Source of the DNA: Aplidium turbinatum
Lineage: Eukaryota; Chordata; Ascidiacea; Aplousobranchia; Polyclinidae
NCBI GenBank assembly: GCA_918807975.1
Contig: OU964919.1
Coordinates: forward strand, 28,031,824 to 28,095,823
Reading direction: 5' to 3'
DNA: 64,000 bases
A model generated the notes under the pieces. The model was not told the origin of the DNA. It searched no databases and was given only the letters and a program-made list of their open reading frames with translations. The position numbers were made by a program, and so were the translations under genes. Of the stretch, positions 47,150 through 57,668 are shown piece by piece; positions within the stretch are counted from its first letter, which is position 1; every line of letters begins with the position of its first letter.

Positions 47150-47900
47150 CCAACTAGACATCAAGATACTGTTTGCTTTATTAAAGAAGGCTTGAAGATC
47201 AACATAACATAGTTTTTTCAAATAGTAAGTTTCATTCAAAAATGTACTTTTGAGCAAGCTCTTCTTTTATGACCACTCCTGTCTTGCCTTACCAAAGACC
47301 AAATGTGGTCTCCCAGACATTGTCCCAGCCCTTTATATCGTTTTTCCATTGGCTTAATATTCTGGTGAAATCTCTCACCATGCTCCTCATTGAAGTCACC
47401 AAGACTTTCTTGGAAAACATCCATATGAGAACATAAACAATAAACTTTCACAGACCTGAAACAAGCCATGTTTTGGTAGCATTTGATTACTTTTTCTTCC
47501 AACTCTTTGTAATTTTGGTGGAACAATTGCCATCAACCATGCCTTGAGATGTTTGCTACTCTTCCTTTCCTGTTTCATTCATTCCTTCTTCTAAGCTTTT
47601 ACACTTTAGCATTGTGTTTATCTGGAAACCCACAAATATTCCTCCTTTTGTTTTGCCAACCGATAGTCTAAAAAACATTGAGCCAATTTATTGAAAAACT
47701 TGTCCTTGAAAATCCAACGCTTTTACAAACTGTTTACCAAACCTCAGTTGATATGAATTGGTTGCAGTATATAAATGTTTTTCCCGACTTAGAAGAAGCT
47801 CCCTCGTAATGCACATTTCTGGAGATAGTTTTCTCTTGTCGGCCGATGAATTTTCTCGTAGTGCTCACCGTCAGCTGTACTTCTCCACAAGCACAAAAAA
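47150..47900 (-). pseudogene. Remnant of the unnamed 'EHGERFHQ' family
   Basis: Minus strand at 47236-47480 gives CSHMDVFQESLGDFNEEHGE, RFHQNIKPMEKRYKGLGQ, then GDHIWSLVRQD. This is the strongly conserved core (EHGERFHQ, MExRYxG, DYxW) of a protein family seen repeatedly in invertebrate genomes without an established function and probably of mobile-element origin. The upstream 47500-47900 reads in broken frames (KHLKAWLMAIVPPKL, FNKLAQCFLDYRL). I cannot name a transposon class for it. Confidence 0.6.
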
Positions 47901-48861
47901 GCAAGAGTATTTTGTTTAACCACTCGGGAGACCAAGCAAAAATCCTAACATTTTATAGTCACCGCAAACATATTAATTAAACTAAGCGTTACTGCTTTTA
48001 ATGAGCAGTTGCTTGACATTTCATTTGTGTTGATTTCAAATGGAATTGACAGATATATGTTGCCATTGTGAAGTGACACTGCTTTGAGACTTTTGGTAGA
48101 ACCGTAATACCACTGAGTAGTGAGTAGGATCATGATCTATTTAAAGTTCCTATACCTCTAAGCAGTACCTTGAAGTCATCACCAAGCAGATTTCACTCAT
48201 CTAGCCTGAATGTTAATAACTCTGCTTCAGATTTTTTAAGATCCAAATTCCCTATTAATTTAACCAATTCTTTTTAGCTGGAAAATGAGGTTCTGAGCTT
48301 GTTGGTGGATATTCTGCATCAGTGCCTGCTTTTTTGATTGTTGCTAAGTTTTCACTGAAGTACATGACTTTTCCATCTCAAATAATTAAGAATAAGTACA
48401 TAGCATATAAGAAAGAATAATTGAATTCAGTCTCAGAACATATAAAATAACTGTTAGTGATTCACAGAAAAAACTAACATTTGATGGTGGATTTGGAACT
48501 GGTAAGGCTGAACTGTGAGGAACAGGTGCAATGAATGAGGATGTACTTGAATGTGCCATAGCTTTTCTTACGCTAGTTTTGTGATACTTTGACATGTTCA
48601 TTATGCAAGAGCATTATACTAATGATTTTACAGGTCTCTCAAACTTTTGGAAGTGCAAATGAAATAACTTTTCCGGTACCCATCCTTGTAGATTAGATCG
48701 ACAACTGGCACAGATTCCATGTGGTGCTCTTTACTAATCTTTATTACCAATGTCCATTCTAAAATGTAGTCCATATGCCGTCCAATAGACCTACTTTGTT
48801 TCTTTAAAACTTTATATGTGAGGTTTACTACTATAATTTAGTATCCAAATACATAACAAAT
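47901..48861. other. No gene seen
   Basis: Short minus-strand frames (47945-48133, 48386-48601) have no known motif. They may be decayed parts of the preceding family. Confidence 0.4.
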
Positions 48862-49752
48862 GGTATCCATCCGGACAACTGCCCCCCGGAAAATTGCCCT
48901 CCGGAAAATTTCCCCCGGACAATTGCCCACCGGACAACTTCCCCAGGATAATGAACACCAAGAGAATAATAAAATTTAAGCATGACTCAGAGAAGTTTAT
49001 TCATAGCGCGAAGATGTTTGGTGGCAATATCATTACTTGTAACACCGAACAAAAGAAAGGCAAGCGGAAGGATTACAAGGCCAATATCAGGCAGATGCTG
49101 ACTTTGCTCTGAAAATTCGTATGCTTCCAGCTCTGGCTTTCATTCAACCAAATGATGTAGCTAGTGCGTTTGAAACATTTCAGGATACTATGCCAACAGA
49201 AGCTGACTCGATCGTAGATTACTTTAAAGATGTCTTCATCGGAAGAAGGCTACACATCAACAGACGATCACCCCGTTTTCCGATCAGCATGTGGAACATG
49301 CATGATCGTGTAGTGGAAGATTTTCCACGTACAAACAATTCGTTGGAAGAATGGCATATTGGCATATCCACCTTCAAGCTAACATTACTGCATATCATCC
49401 AAACGTTTGGAAGTTTATGGACGCGTCAAAGAGCGAGCAGGCTTTAGCAACGGTAACAGTTAAGCAAACGGTTGCAGGATTTCCTGCACCACCGCCCAAA
49501 AACGCAATCAAGACTGTTCAGTTCGCATTGCAACCATTGTAAAAGACTATGAAAATCGCAATGTACTTGACTTTTTAAGAGGAATCGCTCATAATTTACA
49601 TTTCTAGTGGCGATGTTTATATATCTTTCTGTCGCAAATAAGAATCAAACCATTAGCGATAATTAAGAAAAAATTTACTGCACTTTTTGATGGAATTGTC
49701 TGGGGCCAGTTGTCCGGGGGGCAATTGTCCTGGGGGCAATTGACCTAGAACC
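48862..49752. mobile_element. MULE (Mutator-like) deletion derivative, 891 bp
   Basis: The ends are rich in repeated ccggacaattgccc words, inverted at the two sides (48870-48945 and 49690-49740). A perfect 9-bp duplication ATAACAAAT flanks it (48853-48861 and 49753-49761), the usual Mutator-like target size. It keeps only the C-terminal part of a MULE transposase. Confidence 0.85.
49080..49540 (+). pseudogene. MULE transposase C-terminal fragment
   Basis: LPALAFIQPNDVASAFETFQ, VDYFKDVFIGRRL, RRSPRFPISMWNMHDRVVED and FPRTNNSLEEWH lie in one frame (49121-49357). A frame change leads to HIHLQANITAYHPNVWKFM in the next (49351-49542). RTNN-x-E-x-WH and HPNVWKFM are signatures of the MULE transposase end. 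The DDE core is deleted. Confidence 0.85.
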
Positions 49753-49762
49753 ATAACAAATG

Positions 49763-50486
49763 CAATCCGGTAAAATTTCTTAAATAAGAAATAAAAGCAC
49801 TTTTTCTGGTAGATTTAACACTGCCACGTGCCCATTCACTTCCTCAAGCAAATAAGACGCCGATTTACAACATGATAATGCTGACAGACACAGATCATAG
49901 CAATCATAATTGTATAAAAAATCTGCAGTATTATGAAAAATCACAAAAAGTGGAAATCAATGTAAATTGAAAACGATCGATGATAGAAAAAAACTGATAG
50001 CAGATAGGAATCAGCGCTTGAAAATCATACAGACACACTTAAAAAATGTAGCCAAACAAAAAAATATTTAAATTTTGTTACGTAGTGTTATCTGCCATAT
50101 TGGTTTTCAAAATGGTCGCCGAAATTATATGGCGTTACATTACTACTTATATAATTTATAGGAACCCCAAGTAAACGGCTAACCAGTCCCCTAACATTTT
50201 TTTTTCAGAAATTACTGTACTTGTATAGTTTCCAAAGTATATGCATGTCCTTTTGACTGAGAATTCATTTGACATTTTCTTGATGGAGGTGGTATATTGA
50301 TGTGGTATTTCTTCTATCTTGTCAGGAAAAACACAACATGAGTAAAGACTCCTCAGGTTTCAAGTTGTCCGTCACTAAGACAAATAAAACTATCAGTGTA
50401 TTCTGTGCCAAAAGTTGTTCAAAATCCGAAAATTGATTCCTGTGAGAATTTGCTTGAAAGTCTTCTGAAAAGCTCAAGCCTATGAA
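49763..50486. other. No gene seen
   Basis: AT-rich. It may belong to the 5' part of the following cysteine-rich family remnant. Confidence 0.4.
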
Positions 50487-52075
50487 ATGGAGAATATGTT
50501 GCTCTCCAGAGACGTCTCCAGGGATTCTCTAAAGAAACCATGCTCGAAGCAAATTAGCGGCATGACATCGAAATTGTTACCGGTAGGCTACCTCAGTGCA
50601 ACCAATCAGGTATCCATACAACGAGCTAGGGATCGATTTCAACATGCCATGTCAACAGGAAAATATGAGAAAAAAATAAACTAAAAAAACGAGAACACAA
50701 AAGAACAAGCTCGGAAATGGATGCGAGCAGATCAGCTACAGCAGTGCCATTCACTAGATCTGCAACAGAGCCTCTGTCAAAAGATCGGTGCTTCTTCTGT
50801 CAGGTAGATGATGGACAATCTCTCTACAAAGTCCGAACAGATAATTGGTTGAAACTGATGGAGCAGAGCAAGATGCGCATGAACCAGCATTGGGTGGACA
50901 GAAAGATGACACTGCTGATACAGATCTGGTATCATCGGCATCGCACATTTGTCAGAAAATTGCCATTGTCGATGGCATGGCTGGTGATCGACACGTACAA
51001 GCATGATTCTTTGAAACATAAAACTAGAGCAAGACAACGAAAAGACCAAGATCCCGTCCAATACCAAATCATGGATGTCACCAGGATCAAGCACATACCA
51101 CTGAGTATGTTCCTGTCCCATGACCAAATGAAAGCAGATTTGACACAGTGCCTTGCTGAAGAATGAATCGGATATAAAAAGCATTCTCCAAAGCTGGTGA
51201 TAATTTCAGTGTCAGGCCACACCAGAAGCAATCGAACATCACGTTTGAAGTGAACAATCACAAAGAAGGTGACACCTTGATGATCTGCTTCGCAGCATCA
51301 GCATCACAGCAGAATCCTGTTGCGCAGTTAGTTTTCTTCAGTCCGGAAACAGACGTTCTAGTCCTTGCTGTGGCAAACTACGACTAACTCTGCAAAAACT
51401 TGTCCATTTCCAAGCTATCAGGTACAGTACACTGGTGATCGCACCAATATGGAGAGCTCTAGGACAATAGAAGGTGAAAGCATTACTTGTATTCCATGCT
51501 TTCAGTGGTGCAGATAATGTTGGTAGATTCTCAGGATTTGGTAAAACCAAGTGGTTCCAACAGTATTTGAAGGCAAGAATGGAAAAAAAATCAGTGCACT
51601 AATGCAGTTAAATGAAGACGGCACACTATTTCAGAATGTGAAAGAAATGCTGGCTAGATTTGTGTGCACGATCTAGTCTGCCCGAAGGGTGTCCCACATA
51701 AACAATATTTCAGCACTGAGATGGCACCTGTTTTGCAAGACCTTGGCGGAGAATCAAAACTTGCCCCCAACAATTGGTGTATTAGAGGAGCACGTTGAAT
51801 GCGTACGAGTTCAGAGTCGTGTCGGGTGCCAAACCACTATCATGTGGCAACAGCTCCTGGACCCACTTCGGCATGGCTACCATCAGAATGAAAGTGGGAT
51901 TTCATCTATTACCACAAAGATTCTACCTGCACCACAAGCCATCATTCAGCTAGTCCTGTGCCAATGCAAAACCAACTGCTCAACCCAGAGATGTTCGTGT
52001 CGAAGGAACAACTTGACCTGCACCGAGTTGTGTCTGTGTGGGACAGACCGCACAAATGGACAAAATGGGACAGAC
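50487..52075 (+). pseudogene. Unnamed mobile-element protein with CXC-like C-terminus
   Basis: Pieces in order: RCFFCQVDDGQSLYKVRTDN and a helical part (50785-51160); EGDTLMICFAASASQ then FFSPETDVLVLAVANYD (51270-51390); LPPTIGVLEEHVECV (51765-51800); and QLVLCQCKTNCSTQRCSCRR with NNLTCTELCLCG (51945-52060). The sequence EADT...SxxTDVLVL...LPPT...CxCKxxCxxxxCSC is a pattern I know from many uncharacterised, repeated invertebrate and fish proteins. The SPETDVLVL acidic pair and the C-terminal Cys cluster suggest a nuclease-like core and a DNA-binding CXC tail; that is inference. At least four frame breaks. Confidence 0.55.
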
Positions 52076-52113
52076 TGCAAATCAACGTTTTTTGGATTCC
52101 TCATGGTCTAAGC
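52075..52113 (+). repeat. Mariner-type MITE, right end, first piece
   Basis: ctgcaaatcaacg...atggtctaagc matches the right inverted end of the 42476-42829 MITE. The end continues at 52864-52886 and 55880-55950 after two later insertions. Confidence 0.8.
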
Positions 52114-52378
52114 CAGTGGTTCTTAACCTGGGCGCTACCGCCCCCTAGTGGGCGCTGTTAACTTTTAGAGGGGCGGAAATATTCAGGGGGCGTTATAGGG
52201 GGCGCTACATTCAGAAGGTGTAACGATATTTTCCTCACTGCAAATTTGCTTTAGTAGTTCTGCTGGGGGTACGAGAATCCACCGAGGATGAGGAGCTATT
52301 ATACAGTATAGAGATTGTGTTTAACAAGGGAAGTAGTGATTCTCTCTCAGAGCATTCTATGTTGGCCTATACAGCACA

Positions 52379-52426
52379 ATGCACAACACCATCCGACAAG
52401 CGTGGACGTCGGATGGTGTTGTGCAT
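52379..52426. repeat. Perfect 19-bp hairpin
   Basis: Arms 52379-52397 and 52408-52426 are exact inverses with a 10-base loop. Confidence 0.9.
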
Positions 52427-52594
52427 GACCTTTGTTGTTGATAATGGGCATTGTTTCCCTTTCCTTGTAGTAAGTAAATGGCATGTTGTGGTCAGCTTTT
52501 GGCAGGGACAGCGGGCAGGCAGTGCAAGCAAACCATAAGGACTGGTCATAATAATAGTCAGTCAATAATGGTTATTAGTGTAACTCTTACTAAC

Positions 52595-52673
52595 TACTAA
52601 AAAATCAGCAGAGATGTGCCTTAAGACTTTTAAGTTAAGAGCCTTAAGGCACATCTGTGCTGATTTTTTAGTA
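52595..52673. repeat. 31-bp hairpin, one mismatch
   Basis: Arms 52595-52625 and 52643-52673 pair at 30 of 31 positions around a 17-base loop. Confidence 0.88.
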
Positions 52674-53248
52674 TTAAAACTAACATCGGCTTAAACTAGT
52701 TTTTTCTTACTAACTAATAACTAATTACTACTGGCTGTAGGCTAGCCTTATAGTCTTGGAAGAAAATGTCATTAGTAGGCTACAGCCCTTATATTATGGT
52801 GGGCGCCAGACTATGGAAATCTCTGAAAAGGGGCGCTGGGGAAAAAAAGGTTAAGAACCACTGGTAAGCTTTCCAAAAATGTATAGACAGACATAACTCA
52901 GCAACAACACTACATTTAACATTATAAAAACAAAAAAACAAAAAGCGAACGTTTTCGGCTAGTCATATAGCCCTTTTCAAGCCTATAAGAAAATACATTT
53001 TTAAAAGAAATGCTAAAGAATCATATAGTATCACAGCAAAAATATGGTCAAATCTAAACATTTGAGAAACTGCCTCGCTCACACAAAATGATAACTGAAA
53101 ATTACACAGCACAACGGGTCAAGTATTTCAGAGGTAAAATTAATTGATTGTTCAGACAAGGACTCAGGCAGATTACGCAAGAAAGACAGAAGCACAAGAG
53201 ATAGTGGCACAAAACAAAGTAAATGCGAGAAACACAAGACGTGATAAT

Positions 53249-53788
53249 TCAATCAAAAACTGCTAAAAGGTAAGAAGCTCCGCAAGCAAATAATTGCCTG
53301 TTGAGCCCTGGGTTTAAAGATTTGATGATCAATGCCTCGTGAATCTTGGTGTCGAATTCGGACAAACACTTACGAACAATTTTGAAAGACTGCAATGACG
53401 GTTTATTGTTAGAGCACGATTGGCAGTTTCTAATATGGTCTTTAATTGCATTGTTTTTATTAAAATTAGCTAAATTCAAATGCTCTCTCACTCTCGTCAC
53501 CAAATGTCGTGTGGTCATACCAATGTATGACGATCTCGCATCATGCGAGCAAGTGAACTTATACACGACGTTAGAACATAAGCGGAAAGGAGTTTTAGAC
53601 TTCAACTGAAAATAATAACCAGCTTTAAATGTTTTATAAACGGGAAAAATCTTAACGTTAAACTTCAAGGCAATAAATCTGGACAAACTTGTGGCAAAAC
53701 GTTTGGATTCCTTGCCAACAAACGGGATTGTTAGAAAGTTTTTGAAATCAGGTTCCTCAACTGGAGACGTAGTGGAAACCGAATTCAA
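53249..53788 (-). pseudogene. Inverted copy of the PLE C-terminus
   Basis: The minus-strand frame repeats the last 179 residues of the 54047-55477 frame with three differences (V/A, R/G, S/F). It contains the GIY-YIG module (YKFTCSHDARSSYIGMTTRH). It is part of the 5' inverted arm rather than a separate gene. Confidence 0.9.
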
Positions 53789-54046
53789 AAACCCTCTAAG
53801 AACCTTGTTAAAAAACCAAGTCGGATAATGATTAGCACCAAAGTATGAGCGTAATTTATTAATTTCATTATTGAAACAGTCATTGTTCGAGCAAATGTCG
53901 CGATCTCGCGAGCATTTATTTATTTAGCAATTATTTCGAAAGAAAGGTCCATCGCGTATTATGTAAACAGATATCTGAAGGAATTTGGAAAAGAAGTAAC
54001 TCAAAAACTGATTCCCTCGGGCAGCAGCCCAGGTAAGCTGTATGGT

Positions 54047-55477
54047 TTGATCAAAGTACATAAAAAAAACAATCCAGCTCGTCCAGTTGTGTCAATGATT
54101 TCGACTCCGGAATATGCTCTGGCTAAATTCTTAGACAATATTATTAAACCTTACATGCCAAAAAAGTACATGCTCGACTCAATCAACGATTTTCTGGACA
54201 AACTGAAAGATTTTCAATGTGCTCCTAATCAAGTAATGGTCAGTTTTGATGTACAATCGCTATTCACTAACGTCTCTTTAAAAGAAACCATCGACATTAT
54301 CGCTAATTACATATTTGCAGAAGACCTGCCAAATCACCCGCTCATCAAAAAAGACATTTTTATCAAATTGATGCATTTAGCCACAGAGGGCATGTTTCTA
54401 TACAAAGATAAATTGTACAAGCAAATTAACGGAGTGGCTATGGGTTCGCCTCTGGGTCCCACTCTTGCCAATTTCTTTCTTGCCCACCTTGAAAATAAGA
54501 TTTTTTCTGAAAATACTTCCCAATTCTTTCCCAAGCTTTACTTACGTTATATTGACGACATTTTTGCCATATTTGATAACGATAATTCTTGTTCACAGTT
54601 TCTTGAAGTACTCAATACGCAACATCAAAACATAAATTTTACTGTAGAAAAAGCCACGGAGACTATACCTTTTTTGGATGTAGAAATCAAGATAAATGGT
54701 AATGGATTTGATACTTGGGTCTGGCGTAAACCTACAAACACTAATCTTTTCCTTAATTTCAGCGCTGTTTGCCCGTCTAATTACAAATCTGCTTTGATCA
54801 AGTGCCTTATCTCGCGAGCTCGAGACATTTGCTCGAACAATGACTGTTTCAATAATGAAATTAATAAATTACGCTCATACTTTGGTGCTAATCATTATCC
54901 GACTTGGTTTTTTAATAAGGTACTTATAAGAGGGTTTTTGAATTCGGTTTCCACTACGTCTCCAGTTGAGGAACCTGATTTCAAAAACTTTCTAACAATC
55001 CCGTTTGTTGGCAAGGAATCCAAACGTTTTGCCACAAGTTTGTCCAGATTTATTGCCTTGAAGTTTAACGTTAAGATTTTTCCCGTTTATAAAACATTTA
55101 AAGCTGGTTATTATTTTCAGTTGAAGTCTAAAACTCCTTTCCGCTTATGTTCTAACGTCGCGTATAAGTTCACTTGCTCGCATGATGCGAGATCGTCATA
55201 CATTGGTATGACCACACGACATTTGGTGACGAGAGTGGGAGAGCATTTGAATTTAGCTAATTTTAATAAAAACAATGCAATTAAAGACCATATTAGAAAC
55301 TGCCAATCGTGCTTTAACAATAAACCGTCATTGCAGTCTTTCAAAATTGTTCGTAAGTGTTTGTCCGAATTCGACACCAAGATTCACGAGGCATTGATCA
55401 TCAAATCTTTAAACCCAGGGCTCAATAGGCAATTATTTGCTTGCGGAGCTTCTTACCTTTTAGCAGTTTTTGATTGA
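54047..55477 (+). CDS. Penelope-like reverse transcriptase with GIY-YIG endonuclease
   Basis: 476 open codons; coding similarity extends upstream without a Met to about 53990 (KLIPSGSSPGKLYGLIKVHK). RT motifs are KLYGLIKVHK, SFDVQSLFTNVSL (motif A Asp), NGVAMGSPLGPTLANFFL (motif B), YLRYIDDIFAIF (motif C, YIDD) and IPFLDVEI. The C-terminal endonuclease has YKFTCSHDARSSYIGM, then TTRHLVTRVGEHL, a CysHis-like HIRNCQSC segment and the conserved KIHEALIIKSLNP (Glu). The enzyme would nick DNA and copy its own RNA at chromosome ends or breaks. This part has no stop and all catalytic motifs, but the usual N-terminal third is absent. It is closely related to the minus-strand copy at 61.7-62.8 kb. Confidence 0.92.
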   Translation: MIKVHKKNNPARPVVSMISTPEYALAKFLDNIIKPYMPKKYMLDSINDFLDKLKDFQCAPNQVMVSFDVQSLFTNVSLKETIDIIANYIFAEDLPNHPLIKKDIFIKLMHLATEGMFLYKDKLYKQINGVAMGSPLGPTLANFFLAHLENKIFSENTSQFFPKLYLRYIDDIFAIFDNDNSCSQFLEVLNTQHQNINFTVEKATETIPFLDVEIKINGNGFDTWVWRKPTNTNLFLNFSAVCPSNYKSALIKCLISRARDICSNNDCFNNEINKLRSYFGANHYPTWFFNKVLIRGFLNSVSTTSPVEEPDFKNFLTIPFVGKESKRFATSLSRFIALKFNVKIFPVYKTFKAGYYFQLKSKTPFRLCSNVAYKFTCSHDARSSYIGMTTRHLVTRVGEHLNLANFNKNNAIKDHIRNCQSCFNNKPSLQSFKIVRKCLSEFDTKIHEALIIKSLNPGLNRQLFACGASYLLAVFD

Positions 55478-55744
55478 ATTATCACGTCTTGTGTTTCTCG
55501 CATTTACTTTGTTTTGTGCCACTATCTCTTGTGCTTCTGTCTTTCTTGCGTAATCTGCCTGAGTCCTTGTCTGAACAATCAATTAATTTTACCTCTGAAA
55601 TACTTGACCCGTTGTGCTGTGTAATTTTCAGTTATCATTTTGTGTGAGCGAGGCAGTTTCTCAAATGTTTAGATTTGACCATATTTTTGCTGTGATACTA
55701 TATGATTCTTTAGCATTTCTTTTAAAAATGTATTTTCTTATAGG

Positions 55745-55785
55745 CTTGAAAAGGGCTATATGACTAGCCGAAAACGTTCGCTTTT
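55745..55785 (+). ncRNA. Hammerhead-ribozyme-like core at PLE 3' end
   Basis: CTTGAAAA, a stem GGCTA/TAGCC and GAAA (55770-55773) followed by ACGTTCG. This has the order of a hammerhead core (CUGANGA, stem II, GAAA), with the first box degenerate. PLEs are known to carry hammerhead motifs. A mirror copy lies near 52945-52985 (-). Confidence 0.5.
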
Positions 55786-55879
55786 TGTTTTTTTGTTTTT
55801 ATAATGTTAAATGTAGTGTTGTTGCTGAGTTGTGTCTGTTTATGGTTTAAAAGAGTTACCTCTCTACCCAAATTGTATT

Positions 55880-55950
55880 AAAAATGTATAGGTTTGCTAA
55901 TCTCCCACAATTTTGAACGATACTCTTTATATTGACATAGTGAACCTGAC
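55880..55950 (+). repeat. Mariner-type MITE, right end, last piece
   Basis: aaaatgtataggtttgctaat through gtgaacctgac, followed by TA at 55951-55952. It completes the MITE end started at 52075. Confidence 0.82.
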
Positions 55951-56154
55951 TATACCAAACCCTTACAATGACAGCACAGAAATTAGAAAGTGAATTGTTA
56001 TAGCAAAACCAGCTGTGACAACACTTACAACGGTGTGGACATAGAGGTCAATTGGTAAAAACACAATATTAGGATTGTTGCGAATTCTCGTATTCCAATT
56101 GCCACATGTGGATTTGAAATTTGGACATGCAAATGACGTGACATCAAAAAGTTT

Positions 56155-56530
56155 TGAAATGCGTTTTGTCACAAGAGACTATTAGGCTACGTATTAGCTT
56201 GATGAAAAGAAAAACAAATAAATTTTTCACTCAACGAGTAGACGATAACCGGAGTCTGATTAACAACATCAACCTTAGAAAATTAAAATATTTCGGACTC
56301 ATGGCAAGCAGTCACTCGTTGGAAAATTTAACGTTGACTGGCATGGTACAAGGCAAACAAACAAAAGGACAACAAAAATGAAATATTTTGACAATAATAA
56401 GGGAATTATTGGAATGAAAAGCATGCCGGAAGTAGGCTACTGCTAAAAACAAAAGACAGAACAGAATGGAAGGAGTTCATTTGGGAGATCACAGCTGATC
56501 AACGTGATCAATCAGTTGAAGAAGAAGAAG
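56155..56530 (+). mobile_element. RTE-like LINE 3' fragment
   Basis: RLRISLMKRKTNKFFTQRVD, INNINLRKLKYFGLMASSHS, TGMVQGKQTKGQQK, then KDRTEWKEFIWEI. These match the post-RT order RRxxxISW, RKLxYFGH, GMxxGKRxxGR, DRxxW. The tail region is gaagaagaagaag near 56521. Decayed. Confidence 0.72.
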
Positions 56531-57242
56531 GTTGTTTCAGGTAAATAGCAATAGGAGAAACTTCACCATTTTAACTGTAAGCAGCAAAAAAATTACCACA
56601 ATGAAAAACATTAAGCAGAAAAACGATGCTCGACTTGAAGCATTAGATTGCTCTGAACGTCTCGAGTTAACTTTATGTATTTTTTTTCGATGCGGCAACA
56701 ACATTTTATCCTGTATGTTGCAATATAACAGTGGTGCAGTTGTCCTTTCCAATTAACATCATATCAGTCTTTTTTTCTTCAGACCTCATAATTGCAAACG
56801 AAATATTATGAGATATGGGTTTGAAAGCATGGCAAGGAGGTTGAATCACCAGCTTACAGCACACAATCAACAAGTTTGCCAGGGTTAAAATCTTGTTAAA
56901 AGCGTTGTTATATATATATATCATTTCAACAGGTCGTTGGAGAGAAAATTGTGTTGATATGGCCTGCTAAACTGCACACTTCAAACGTAAAACCAGCGCT
57001 GTTGGATTCTGTTGTTCTGCTGTATGAAAAGCAATTGCTACTGGGAAAATAAAATACTGAGCTAAAGTCGAGGTTTTGAACATATTTATTACACCTTTTA
57101 AACAAAACAAACTATAAGTATGCAGTCTCTCAATATAAACTTAACGTAGCAATGAATAGCATTGCAAAGCCTAAGGTTTCAGTATATTGTGTTCAAATAA
57201 TTACTTTTGTTCACATGTTTATATAACATCTGTAAAGCTTAC
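56531..57242. other. Intron with short TA repeat
   Basis: A (TA)n run near 56909-56919. No gene seen. Confidence 0.45.
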
Positions 57243-57451
57243 AATGCCTGAAGAAGAAGTATTGTCTTGAATTGCAAAAGCAGAAAAGATAGTAGCGTTA
57301 GAAAAACTTCCATCTGCTTTCTGAGCTTGCTTCAGCCTTGTTTGCAAGATGAAAATTTCAGGAGCATAGACTAAATAGAATTCTCCGATCCCGTTAAATG
57401 TGTAGGATGTTCCATCATTAGTTGTAAAGTGAGGATCACCAAAAAACCATC
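57243..57451 (-). CDS. Host gene exon 3 (start of VWD)
   Basis: Acceptor tgctag before 57451, donor GTAAGC after 57243. It begins in phase 1 and ends in phase 0. It encodes WFFGDPHFTTNDGTSYTFNG, IGEFYLVYAPEIFILQTRLK and NATIFSAFAIQDNT. GDPHFTT.DG..YTFNGIGEF is the unmistakable start of a von Willebrand D domain. The next exon lies 15.1 kb away across the large transposon-filled intron. Confidence 0.92.
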
Positions 57452-57668
57452 CTAGCACAATACAAAAGAATTCATCTGTCGATGTGGTACTGTAGGCTAT
57501 ATCAACACCAACCCATTTGGAAAGTAGTAGCCTAAGTAACGTTTACTATCCCAAAGTATATTTAAATTTTGCTCATAGTTTGGAGGTATTGATACAATAC
57601 AACAAATCTATAACTACTAACAACAACTCGGAATTAGTCATGCTATTACGAAAAAAACGTGGCCATAC

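Larger units (their letters stand above)
52114..52863. mobile_element. Non-autonomous hAT, 750 bp, with two strong hairpins
   Basis: Starts CAGTGGTTCTTAACC and ends with the exact inverse GGTTAAGAACCACTG, the classical hAT terminal repeat. It interrupts the MITE end between ...ctaagc and taagc..., with a diverged target duplication (taagc on both sides). No transposase. Two hairpins lie inside. Confidence 0.9.
52887..55879 (+). mobile_element. Penelope-like element, whole insertion with inverted arm
   Basis: A 2993-bp insertion with a perfect 12-bp target duplication aaaaatgtatag (52875-52886 and 55880-55891). It consists of an inverted copy of its own 3' third (about 52887-53917, minus) followed by the RT and endonuclease reading frame and the 3' untranslated part. 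The arms (52887-53917 and about 54806-55842) are nearly identical: the 179-codon stretch shared by both differs at three residues. Partial inverted copies are usual in PLEs. The N-terminal PLE domain is missing, so the copy is 5'-truncated. It is one of the youngest insertions here. Confidence 0.92.

Noticed and set aside
55963-56172. Minus-strand frame with a good GTAAGT donor, considered as an extra host exon
   Set aside because: Exons 3 and 4 of the host gene already join seamlessly in phase 0 across this place, and the frame adds no VWD motif.
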